Part shown: positions 12,894 to 23,818 of the stretch, one piece after another
Layout of the letters: the number at the start of each line of letters is the position of its first letter
Numbering within the stretch: the stretch's first letter is position 1
Assembly: GCA_020631735.1 (NCBI GenBank)
Contig: CM036159.1
Coordinates: 22,111,511 to 22,175,510 of the forward strand
Length of the DNA: 64,000 nt
Reading direction: 5' to 3'
Source of the DNA: Saccharum officinarum
Taxonomy: Eukaryota; Streptophyta; Magnoliopsida; Poales; Poaceae
Notes under the pieces: generated by a model
The model's database searches: none
Seen by the model: only the letters and a program-made list of their open reading frames with translations
What the model was told of the DNA's origin: nothing
Position numbers and translations under genes: made by a program

Positions 12894-13178
12894 GGCCTTG
12901 TTTAGATTCCCGAATCGGTACGCCGATTCGGGCACTGTTGGTACAGTGTTCCGGTCGGAACACTGTAGCAACTTTTGTTTTTTAGTGTAAAAAATTATCC
13001 AAAAATTAATTAATTAGACTTAAAATGTTCGTCTCGCAAAGTACAACAAAACTATGGAATTAGTTTATGATTTCATCTACATTTAGTACTCCATATATTT
13101 ACCGACATTTTGATGTGATGGGGAATCTCCTTTTGCATAGTGAAATTTGGGGGTGAATTTAGGTATCTAAACAAGGCC
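12894..13178. mobile_element. Tourist-like MITE
   Basis: 285 bp with ends GGCCTTGTTTAGATTCCC and TATCTAAACAAGGCC, flanked on both sides by TGA, a 3-bp target duplication. Near its left end is a second small palindrome, CGAATCGG...CCGATTCG. It is the second member of this family within 700 bp. Confidence 0.82.
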
Positions 13179-14170
13179 TGAATCGGGTCGCTTCACTGCA
13201 CTCACGGGCACGAGGCGGGGGAGCCGTCGTTGCAGTTGCAGCAGCGCCCAAGCGGGACCAACGGTTGCACAGCTGCCTCTGCCTGGTACCGGAAAGAAAA
13301 GCTTCATCGCCCGCAGCGACCACGACGAGTCCGTATGACGCGACTCGGACCGTCGGACGCTTGTGACCTGTGCCCGGCCGAAAACGGCGTCCATTGCAGG
13401 AGAAGAGCCGCGGTCGACCGACACAAGACGAATCATTGTGGCCGACTAGCTGGTGGCGCCTCTTGATCTTGCTACAGCACCTTTCTGTGATCCTGTCCCG
13501 TGTCTCCTCCACGTGATAAATCTGGAGACGTTGGGGGCATCGGTCTCGTCTTACTGACTCTGAGGCTGCAGCATTACAGCGACGACAGGAATGGCAAAAA
13601 TCCAAATGCCTTGCCCATGTTCTGAGCTGAACGGTAATGCATTTTGGTTTTGGACGAAACCTGGTATAGTACGCAGCACAGCAGGAGTATTTTAAAAGCG
13701 CCATGTTTTTCTGTATTGATGAAGACTGCATAATATTCGATTCCTGGTTCCTGCAAGGTGAAGAGAGTCTAGATGTCTAGACACATCTCAGTTCAGACAT
13801 CCCTGCGCTTGACGCCTTTGCAGATAAATCAAATTACCTGTCAGCTGCGTCTCAGCTTGACGCTCACAGCCTTAACGCATAATCTGCAGTCTGGGGTCAG
13901 GCATGAGATGTGATGAATTGAACTATCATTGTCAATCCAGAAGACCAAAAATGTTTTTAACACCTTTCAATTTGAAGCTGAACATCCAGATATACTGAAG
14001 CAGTCTTGAGAGAGAAAATCCAGCACAAGTTTTTGCTCAGATACAAAACATGCTGATGTGGTGACATGTAAGTGCATATCTAGGACAACTAAACCAATTC
14101 AGCAGGTATTAAAACAACAAAAAATCTGAAAAAGACAAATTCACATACATTATACAATAACACAACATAA
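13179..14170. other. Gap between genes, nothing recognised
   Basis: Open frames on both strands at 13160-13730 lack any domain or splice support. The portion just below 14170 probably includes the 3' untranslated part of the minus-strand broken gene that ends at 14171. Confidence 0.4.
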
Positions 14171-15650
14171 TTAGGAGTCAGGGCGATGACTGCGTAAGTG
14201 CTTTCTTTTCCTTCTTGTAAATGCTATTAACTGGCCACTGCCGATTCTTACAGTCTGATGTCTTTTCTCCTCTGTTTTTGCAGTTCCCATTTTAGTAGGC
14301 TCTATGGTTGAACGGATCTCAGACTTTTCATCTGAAGGAACCGTCGATTTTCTCCTTTTAGTTACTTCATTTGGACCTAGATTGTCATGGTCCTCAACGC
14401 CAGCAGAATCATCCCTGCCAATCGTATCATTCTTTTCTCCAGTGAATGAATTAACACTTCTCTGAGTTCTCTCTCCAACACTAGTGATAAGCAAGTCTTC
14501 AGCAGGTATAGCAATGGGGTTCTGCACAACTGCAGGGTTCGAAAGGCCATTTTCAATTGGGTACTTGGCATTCTCTTGAAACATATGATTTTGCACAGCA
14601 TTGACTCCATCCTGAACGACACTGTCCTCAGGTTGTGTCTGAACAGCATCTTGCAGTTCATTGCGGCCTGAAACTACAGCAGCAGGTTCTTCCTGTTCAG
14701 AGCCAGCGGGAGGTTCGACATCACCTGGCACTGAACTTAATTCTTTGTTTCTCCAGGCCCGATGGCATTGAAGAGTTGACTGATCGTTCCCTCACCTGTA
14801 CCATTCTCTATTCTTGTGTCTACACCATTCTCAGATGCACCAGTGATTTTCTGCAATTGCTCATTGTGTGATGATACACTCGAGATATTGTAGAATTCTG
14901 GAAGCACTGAAGCTTTGCACACTGTTCCCTGACCTGCAATTTTACCAAGATGTATATGAGTGATTTACACCATGTAACTGTAAATTAATACATTACTAAT
15001 ACACTAATAAGTAATAATGACCTCATCCACTTTACCATTAATCAAAAGTGCACCAGAGCAGGCGGCAAAGCCCAAGGGTGGGAGCTGGCCGGCAGGGTTC
15101 AATCCCTGGCTCCTACAATGGCCTCCAAAGAAGGCCAGGTCAAGTGACCCTTTTCAAAAAGAAAAAAAAAGTGCACCAGCACACTCCTGCAATTCAGCTG
15201 TAACCTTCTTGGGTATTTTAATGCTGTCCATAGATACAACAGTCTCCTGCATTTCCACAGCCTCTATGAACGCATAACCATCCTTCACATCTGAATCTAA
15301 AATATCCTCTGGTGTAGCATCCTCTGTGGAAGTGTTCATAATATCAGTCATAGCATCCTCTACAGGGGTGCTAATAATGTCCTGAAGATTTACTGCTGTC
15401 ATGGTTAAATCAAGAGGGTCTTCTCGAGGATGCAAATCTTCAGTTTTGTTATTTGTGGTGCCACCTGTTGTGAGAAGTGCTAAATTAGGAGTACCCCCTG
15501 TGGGTTGAATTCTCATCATTTCATCCAACTTCAGTATAGTATTTCCTCGATGTGATCATCACCACCTGTTCCATCTTCTCAACACTAGCTTGAGTAGGAG
15601 CCACAATATTTAGAGAGATTGTGGCTGATTTAGCACTTCCAATTCCTGTT
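14171..15650 (-). pseudogene. Truncated, broken plant gene of unknown function
   Basis: Several minus-strand frames join through plausible GT-AG introns: 15035-14934 (102 nt) and 14795-14731 (65 nt, short). The spliced product is acidic and disordered (repeated ED, TPED, SMDS phrases) and ends in a basic tail (TRRKRKHLRSHRPDS), stop at 14171. I do not recognise the family. Three lesions are visible. The 5' part is lost in the 100-N gap at 15651. Near 15540 the 5-bp tandem duplication ATACT-ATACT shifts the frame. A SINE sits inside an exon at 15057-15166. The downstream frame stays open for 186 codons to 14171, so decay is recent or the C-terminal exon is still used. An intact homologue elsewhere would settle the structure. 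Confidence 0.55.
15057..15166 (+). mobile_element. SINE with 13-bp target-site duplication
   Basis: About 110 bp ending in an A-rich tail (AAAAAGAAAAA). It contains GGTTCAATCCC, a good match to the tRNA-type RNA polymerase III B box (GGTTCRANNCC). It is flanked by the exact direct repeat AAAAGTGCACCAG at 15044-15056 and 15167-15179. Antisense to the host gene, it interrupts an open exon. A tRNA-derived SINE fits; the named family is not identified. Confidence 0.85.
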
Positions 15651-15750
15651 NNNNNNNNNNNNNNNNNNNNNNNNNNNNNNNNNNNNNNNNNNNNNNNNNN
15701 NNNNNNNNNNNNNNNNNNNNNNNNNNNNNNNNNNNNNNNNNNNNNNNNNN
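15651..15750. other. Assembly gap (100 N)
   Basis: Exactly 100 unknown bases, a placeholder for a scaffold join of unknown true size. The left side is the broken gene and the right side starts inside an LTR, so neither the gene's 5' end nor the LTR's 3' end is present. Confidence 0.99.
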
Positions 15751-16195
15751 TTTGTTAGAATTTAAATGCCAAAACGGCACTGCCAACGCCTCTTCCGGTC
15801 TTAGACGAGATCTAGAGTTGAGTCCGGATTGAATTTCGAGTTTGATTTTGAGTTGCAAAATACTAGTTAACAATATATTTATTTTCAAAAATGAAAGTTG
15901 TATTTTCATCTGCTTGACTTGCACTTCAAAATTTTATTAAGTACTACATACGATGGTATTTTTATTTTTGTTTAAAAAAATAGTTTCTCCCACCAAAATA
16001 AATTCAAACAACATATTGTTCTATTTTCCTAATTAGGGTCTCATTAGCAGATTTTTCTCATAAAACCAATTACCAACATTCATTGTTTATCATTTCCTGC
16101 GAGGTCAAATTTTAAAACCCGAAAACTTGTTTACTTAATTTCTTTTAGATCTCAACCACGGTGCTAAGCGAGCCTGTAACACCAGGGGTGTTACA
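15751..16195 (-). repeat. 3' LTR of the array, truncated by the gap
   Basis: This is the 5'-most 445 bp of an LTR read on the minus strand, starting TGTAACACC at 16195, identical in layout to 23370-23818. The rest of the LTR and the right target duplication are lost in the gap. It differs from the next LTR by small indels (for example TATATATTTATT against TATTTATT near 15870). Confidence 0.88.
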
Positions 16196-19100
16196 ACCAA
16201 CCCCCCTTAAAAGAATCTCGTCCCGAGATTCGGAGCAAGAACCAGACAGGGGAAACTTGATTTCGCTTCCAAAACTGAAATTACAAAGGAGATTACACGG
16301 CTTCGAAGACTGCGACACTCGGGGGTCTAGAGGCATCACGGCTAAGAACAAACTGATACAACTCACAACCTCTCTAGAAATCGACAAAGACGGGGACAGT
16401 AAAGAGTAACAGGAAAACGATTATCCAGAACATGGCGTAGGCCCAGCAGATCCAGAAACAAGAGATCGAGAACTCAAACATCGTGAGCCCTACAGCCTAA
16501 CTAACCAGAGATGACTTTTGAACTTCTTCAAAGGAAACCAGATCCTTTCCACTGAGCTACACCAACACCTTTGACTGACGTCCCTAGATCTGCGAGCGAC
16601 GGCGGGATCACGTATCTCTGCCTCCAACTACTTCCTTCCCAACTGCTTCCCGAGCTTCTCCCACCTGAGCACAAATGGAGAGGATCAATTCTGTGAGCTC
16701 TACTTCAGATCTGAAGGCGGGATGGAGGAGAGGCAAACAAGGTGGCATTTATAGACTGTGTGGACGGAGGTGGTGGCACAACGCACCGGAGTGGGGTGGC
16801 ATGGAGGGGAATCACCAGTGGGTCACAAGGTGGGGGAACAACGTCGCCATGGTGCGCTCCCTGTGCGAGCTTGAGTGGGGAAAAGGAGAAAGGAGGGGAT
16901 GGGATTCGCTCGGCAAGGGGGCGTTGCGAGTGACACACCAGCGAGAAGGGAAACGAGAGAGAGAGGGGGGGTCCGGTACAGGAACGAGAGCGAGAATTCG
17001 AGAGCCGACAAGCGTGCCGGGGAAAGAGGGGCGTACAGTGCAATGGCGAGCGAGTGCGGCGCCATGCTGCGGCCACGCGAGCATGACTCACGTGGGCCCC
17101 GCCACCACCGGCTTCCACAGGACACACAGCGACCGTGACCCGGCAAGTGTAGCACGGTCAGCGGGCACAGGGCAACGTCCAGTCAGGTGTTCCAAATACT
17201 CCAGACCACTGATGGCTATCCTTTCCTTGTCGCTCTTCTCTTTCTCCTTTTCCCTTTTGAATCCAGCTTGCACTAGCCTTTCATATAAACTGAGATTAGG
17301 ACTTACATGTTTCTTCCAAAACCCACTATCTCGGTCACAAATGTGAGAGTACTACTCCACCAACTCGCTGTGGATTTCCCGCTAGAACACCAGGATATTT
17401 TTACCAAGGAGAATGTTTATAGCAGGCAGTACTGCGGTGTAACTTGGTAAAAAGTGCTTGGTCAACAACCTCGATACCAGCGCGCGCCGAGTGGCACAAC
17501 CATGTCGGTCGCGATCCACAGGTGGCCCTCGGTTCCGTCGCGGCACCATAAGCTATTAACCAGGCAACTATTACCAACTTACTTGCAGTAAAAGCAGTGG
17601 GGTCATAGACCACAGAATTAGAAAAGGTAGTGCAAGGAAATTCAGACAACAAAGGCTCCTTTTCAAAACAAGGAACAAAGAAATTAAATCCCAAGGCGGA
17701 TTTAAATCAAGGGGATTCAAGTGTTCTACTGGGACATCCACAATTAGTTGATACATATCCTCTGTCATCCAATCGCGGCTGATCCGTTGTATCTGAAAAC
17801 TGTTCCTCTTGCAGCCTGCTTTCGGTCACCTCAAGAACACTAATCACGTCTATCACGCTGAATGGCAACTCGACGTAAACAACACAACGGATAAGCAAAC
17901 ACTCATTCCAACGATCATACACAGGTGCAACATACAGGCACTCACTCTCTCGTACTCGACACATCACTGCATCTTACGACTAGATGGCCCTAACAACTCG
18001 AACGAAAGACAACGGAAGGATTACAACACGGAGGACCACGATGAAAACACTACCAGCTACGGTTACATCTCTCCTAGGACGACTAATCCACTTCGTCAGG
18101 GCGAACGACTTCATTCCGGGGCTCTTGGGGCTCTTCTGCTGCACTGAGCTGCGGATCCGCTTCTTCTCCTGGCAGTGGCTGGGTGAGGGGAAAGAAAGGC
18201 TCTAACTCTGAGACTTTCGTGGGTGGAGGTGCTAGCGGTACAGCAACACCAGTCCTCCTTCTCTCCAGCGGATGGACAGGGATTCCCTCCAAGATTAAGG
18301 GTTCCTGCCCTTCCGTGGCGAGTGTTCTCCGCTTGGCCCTTGTGGCAAGATAGGCGTCCTCTAGCTCCTGGGCATGACGGTCTTGATCCACCTGGACGGC
18401 TTCCGCCATGGCCGCCTCTCGACTCTCCGTGGCTGCTAGATTGGCATGGGCTTCAGCAAGCTGCACTTCGAGCATCTTGGAGAAGATCGCGGCTTCCTCA
18501 GCTCGGCGGAGACACTCCCTTAGCTCCGAGGCCTGCCGGTCGTACTGCTCATCCAGGGCCAGCAAGTACGAGGTCAGGTGCACCAAGGTCGGGTTGTCCT
18601 CTTGCACGTCTGGACCTTGCAAAGCCTCCATGCGGGCCTTCCATACCCGCCGATTCTTGTCCCAAGGGGGAAAGAACCGCATGGGGGTACGAGCAATGGC
18701 CCTTCATAGATCTGGCAGAGATGCCGCAAGGCTTTGCGGGCCGTAATTTGGTAGGTGTCGCCGAAGCGAAACCCGGTTGCGGTCACATTCCAGGCTTCAG
18801 TGACGTCGGGAAACTCCTCCCTCTTACCAATGTAGACGGTGACCTTGCATCGCTCAGTGCCACGCTTCAAGTACTCACGGCCCTCATACTCGGGACGCTC
18901 CCGAACACCAAGTCTTTGGAGGGTGGCATACAGGATTTTGGGAAAACCCTCGGTGTTTAGGCAGTAGCTGCTAACCCAAACTCCTGTCATCCTTGGTGGG
19001 TGGTGAGTGGTGGTTACAAGAAAGGCTTGAAGAGAAGTCGGCTCAAGGGAGAAGGGCTGAGTGAGCTGGGATGCACCGAAGGGTGATACCCAGTGACAGG

Positions 19101-19727
19101 TCTTGGCTCCCTTTTAAAGGCAGAGCGGCCAGTGGTCCTGTCGCAGTCCACCCTCGAGCCATGCACGGGGGCCAGTAAACCTGAACAGCAAGATCTTCAC
19201 ACGCGCACGACGCGCAGTGACCGAGGTCATAAAGAATTAGTACGACTGTAAGGCAGAGGTTCGACAAGGGCGCAGAAAAGGGGGGTACGACAACATATGG
19301 GCTAGACAGGCGTGAACCACAAGCGTGCGCGGCGCGAGACTGCAGCACCATCGTGGCTACACTAACAAAGACTGGTCGACCTCAACACTATTGCACAACA
19401 GCGTATGCAAGAATGCACGTCCTATCCGTCCTCACACTGTTACCGACATATAGGGCAACCGTTCTCAGAGTTTTGGCACATCGTGCTCTCCCTGAAGCTA
19501 GTCGATGCTAGCGAACTAGGCACGGGGTTAGGGTACCTGCAGAGACTTGATTAAGCCTAACTAGGTCAGCAGAGTGCCATCTATCCTGAATACATAACAA
19601 TAGTAATAGGGCTACTTATATACTTCGCATGCAAACGTCCTAACTTTTTGAAAAGAATTCGTTGTCAAATTTTAATTTAGAAAGAATTTTTGAAGCTTTA
19701 TTGTCTCATTTATGCTCTGATACCACC
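16196..19727 (-). mobile_element. Internal domain, array copy 1
   Basis: Bounded by the polypurine tract (complement of CCCCCCTTAA at 16201-16210) and the primer site (complement of GCTCTGATACCA at 19714-19725). The leader from the primer site to the ORF start is about 720 nt. The 1.9 kb between the ORF end and the polypurine tract is GC-rich and non-coding. It holds only the ORF at 18083-18990. Confidence 0.88.
18083..18990 (-). pseudogene. Retroelement ORF (dsRBD-like plus coiled coil), copy 1, frameshifted
   Basis: This is the only long ORF of the internal domain, about 302 codons in its unbroken layout. The N-terminal part (residues 25-100) shows a pattern like double-stranded-RNA-binding domains: PEYEGREY, then CKVTVYIG, then an AARKALRHLCQIY-type helix (here TARKAL). 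The middle (about 130-210) is a heptad-rich coiled coil (ECLRRAEEAA, QLAEAHANLAATE), followed by a proline- and acid-rich tail ending DEVD. In this copy one G is missing near 18705, where copies 2 and 3 have three, and the frame shifts at about residue 95. Function unknown. A gag-like or RNA-binding role is inference. Confidence 0.75.
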
Positions 19728-22700
19728 TGTGGCAGAACCGCCTAATCTAATGCCCTCCCAAGAGTACTCGTCTTCCATTAGACCCTAAGTACTCAAGGAA
19801 GAACACTAAGCTAAGTGATTCTGTCGAGCACACCGTAAGGGAGAACTCGAAGATCCACATTTTTACATCAGGATCACAAATGAGAGAGTAAAGCTTACAA
19901 AATTCTTACCATTTCTTACCTCACTTTTAGAACATCAGAGTGATTCATTAAGTAGTTATAACAGCGGAACATAAAACATTATCAGAGTTCAGCGGAAATG
20001 AAACCATTTAATGACTAGTTGAGCATTTACATGAAGAAGGTCTAATTGCATGAAGTGATAACAAGTTAATAATATTTTTCCCTTGTAAAACTTTTGGTGA
20101 GAGTTTTAATAAATAAACTCTACTCCGCATCGCAAAGGAATTCCTCGCTGAGCCCACCAGGAGGTTTCCACACACAAGTGTCAGCTTATCAGCACCTGTC
20201 ACCTGCAACAGGGTAGATCAAACCCTGAGTACTCAATTGTACTCCGCAAGACTTACCCGTCAGGAGGAAAGAAAAAGACTCCAAGGATTATGCAAGACTT
20301 TCTGGCTTGTGGGTTTCTTGTTTGCAAGAAGCAGCGCTAAAGGTGTATCCTTAATTTGTTACTTTTAATAGCCGTATTTTGTTCTTATCCAATCTTCTAT
20401 GTAAGCACCTGGTCTATAATCAAGTAGGGTTGAGCAATCAGAAACCATTTCTTCATCTTTCCACTGTCAGTTCTTACTACGATGCCAGAGCATAGTCAAG
20501 CCGTACCGTCACGCAGAAACGGCGATTCGCGAATCAATATGCCCAGCTGGGTGCCCCAAAAACACACGTCTTGCTTATACCCCGGGCACAAGCAAGACCA
20601 ACCTGTTCCACTCCTGTCAAGGGGTCCAGGTCCCCGTCCAAGCTCGGACTCTAAGCCCCCAACACTGCAGGCCCGGCCTCAGTATGGTGCTTAGACCTCC
20701 TCAACCCAATATATATAACCACCCTAAGAAGCCGGTCCGGAAAGAGCCAGAACCCATGACAAGAGAGAAACAAGTCTTCCTAGCCAAATGCAACCAGAGC
20801 CCCGCTCTGTTGCCCAACCAGGTCCAAGTCCATCCAACCCGTTCCGCCTGGTCTCCAATTATCCATATACATTTATATTCCATGTGATAGTAACATGATA
20901 CTAATAGTAACAATATTATAATTCCTATCTCTCGCGAGTGACAGGCAATCACTCGACTTCTACCGGAGTCCTGTAGCATAGCATTCTACACGATCCTGTC
21001 ATACTAGTAAGACTCATGGGATCAAGATATATATGCAAGTGGGTTTCATTCAACTCCTTAAAACTTAATGCACAAGCATAGAATAAAGTGCAGAATAATA
21101 GGGGTTATGCACCGGGGCTTGCCTGGGTAAGAATATAACCAAGTTAGCACACCATCACGGCGCGATCATCAAGACACCACCTTTCTGCTACTCCAGTCGA
21201 CTCCACGATCCATCGTCGTCCCTATATGATATGCAATGTGGTGCAACGGAAACGTAAATAATCAACGGCTACTGAAGTACTTAAGATACGAGTACGCCTC
21301 TCGGGCTAACGAACTAGCTCATCGACTAACGCACTAGGCCACGTATCTACATTACCAAGTAATGAGCTATTTTCCAAAGGGTATCCTAGTTCTACCCACC
21401 CAAAGTTTCACTTTACTTATATTGTTGGTTTAATATTTATTAGAACTAAGGCTCATTAGCGACCTTAGCCACTAATTATCCTGAAGCTACACAATCACAG
21501 TGAGTACCTACTATTGCATGGAGCCTACTGTACAAAATTCAGATTCAACAGTACTACCAATTTATCATGGAAAATCCTACAACTTGACATTTTTACGATA
21601 TCAATTACCTTAAATTAATTATATAGCTTCCAAGAATATTATCACACCATGTGAACCAAATATACTAACAGGTAGATCATGATTTTAGGAGACTAGCAAA
21701 ACTGGTTTCACTATTTTTGGATCCTTATACTATTTTATATTGATCCTACAAGTTTACGTCAGGAACTAATTAGAAAAACTTAAGAAATAAAAGGGCCAGT
21801 GGTCACAAAACAGCCCAGCGACACCCTGCGGCCCGCGCGGGAGCGCAAGGCGCAGCGGCCCGGCTACGGCCTACCCCGGTGAGCCGGCCCGGCAGCAAAC
21901 GTGGCCCACGCGGCGCAGCCGCGCCAGCAGGCCGGCCCAACTAGGCTCGATCCGAACGCGAGCTGCGCGTTTTGCAAAAAGAACCTCCGATTTCGCTAAA
22001 TGAACCCGCAGTCCTACGCACACTATTCCGGTGAGTCACGAAACATGCATTGAGAACCCTGTAAAACTTCTATTTACCTTTCTCACCCCTTTTTCCTCTC
22101 TCCGTTCATAGAAGCGAAGCAGAGGATGTGGCGGGGAGGCAGCCGCCGGCCAACTCCCGGCGGGATGGGGCTTGGCGAAGGTGGAGGACAGGCCGACGAC
22201 CTGAGAGGGGCCAGGGCACACCAGGGGGTGGCCACAGCCTCGTCGGAGATGGCTCGGTGCTGTCCAGCCGCGGCCGCCGGCGGCCAGAGCAACGGCGACA
22301 GGCGGAAACGGCGCTGCGGGGCGCGGCGGAGCCGAGGAAGGAGTACGGAAGGGATAGCGCGCGTAGGGGAAGGTAGCGGCGGTAGCGACTCAGCCTGGCG
22401 CAACCGGTGGCGGCATGGCCACGCACGCGACCGCCACCGCAGGTGGCTGCACAGCGGCGACCGTGTAGCCGGCGGCTCCCGGCCTGGCTGAGGCGCCTCA
22501 GGCAGAGAAGGTAACGAGGCGTAGGTGAAGGGGTACTCGCTAGGCGCGGGGAGGGACGGAGAGCCGGGAACGGCGGTGGCGGTGACGGCTCGGCCCGGGG
22601 CGGCTCGGACGCACAAGCTGCGGCGGCGCGTGGACGGCCAGCGGCCTGACCGCGTGCGCGCGCGGCGGCGGTCCGAGCAGGGGCCGCGGCAACTCCTGGC

Positions 22701-23818
22701 GACGCGGCTTAGCGGGAAGGCACAGCGGCCCAAAGCGGAGCAGGTGGAGGCTTGCGACGATGGAAGCAAGGTGCTAAAACACGGGACCGACGGTGAGGCC
22801 CTGACCGGCCGTGGCGGAGAGCAGAGCGAGGGATAGGTCAAGAGCAAGGGCGAGCAGAGGGCGCGAGGGTGAGCGGAGCCCCGGCCTCCACTTGAGCGTG
22901 CTCGAAGGGGGAGGGCAGGGCGGCAAGGCCGCAGTGGCGCAGCTCCGATGACATGACCAGACGCGGTCCCCGCCATGGCCGCGTGCACGCCACGGTGACT
23001 ACGGTCACAGGCCGAGCACTAGCGAGCGTTGACGTGCACGAAAAATAAAGCGGAACAAAAGGCCACAAACAAGCTCGACTATGCCCACTCAACTCCAAGA
23101 ACCCCCAGTCGACACTATCACCGTGCTAAGGAGACAACACACTCGCCCAGAGGGTCACCAGACCGAAACTAGGAGTACGCCAACCTGGGTTTGTCGTGCC
23201 GAACGTCAGTTCGTGAATCGAACCCGAGACACGGTGCAACGCGGGTTCTAGGCAGTTAGGGCAATTTTTACGAAGGCAACGTGACACCCAACATGCCTGC
23301 CACCGAAACCAAAACCACGTGCTCGCTTAGACGCAACCAACTGTGCGAAAACGTGATGTTAGTGCTTAACCATTTTTGTTAGAATTTAAATGCCAAAACG
23401 GCACTGCCAACGCCTCTTCCGGTCTTAGACGAGATCTAGAGTTGAGTCCGGATTGAATTTCGAGTTTGATTTTGAGTTGCAAAATACTAGTTAACAATAT
23501 TTATTTTCAAAAATGAAAGTTGTATTTTCATCTGCTCGACTTGCACTTCAAAATTTTATTAAGTACTACATACGATGGTATTTTTATTTTTGTTTAAAAA
23601 AAATCGTTTCTCCCGCCAAAATAATTCAAACAACATATTGTTCTATTTTCCTAATTAGGGTCTCATTAGCAGATTTTTCTCATAAAACCAATTACCAACA
23701 TTCATTGTTTATCATTTCCTGCGAGGTCAAATTTTTAAAACCCGAAAACTTGTTTACTTAATTTCTTTTAGATCTCAACCGCGGTGCTAAGCGAGCCTGT
23801 AACACCAGGGGTGTTACA
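19728..23818 (-). repeat. LTR shared by array copies 1 and 2
   Basis: A 4091-bp LTR, minus-strand ends TGTAACACC and GCCACA. The first 21 bases form a near-perfect palindrome (TGTAACACC...GGTGTTACA). It includes a GC-rich block (21830-22990), an AT-rich block (21370-21780) and the 54-nt hairpin module at 20203-20256. The open frames in the GC-rich block lack coding features. It lacks an 89-bp segment present in the outermost LTR (36046-36134). Confidence 0.88.
20203..20256 (-). promoter_or_regulatory. Conserved 54-nt GT...AG hairpin module in the LTR
   Basis: On the minus strand this starts GTAAGTC and ends GTTGCAG, matching plant 5' and 3' splice consensus. It contains the hairpin GAGTAC-AATTGA-GTACTC followed by AGGGTTT. 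A module of the same length and layout lies in the unrelated-looking solo LTR at 42844-42897. It could be a micro-intron, an RNA-structure signal or a 3'-processing element. Confidence 0.5.

Noticed and set aside
13159..13731. Minus-strand 190-codon frame between the two genes
   Set aside because: It overlaps a MITE end, has no domain, and overlaps other frames on both strands. No evidence of coding.
18223..18960. Plus-strand frame of 245 codons opposite the array ORF
   Set aside because: It is the antisense shadow of the conserved minus-strand ORF. It is broken differently in the copies and has no recognisable domain.
19714..19725. A tRNA gene at the primer-site sequences
   Set aside because: Only 12 bases complementary to the tRNA 3' end are present, with no cloverleaf or A/B boxes; these are reverse-transcription primer sites.
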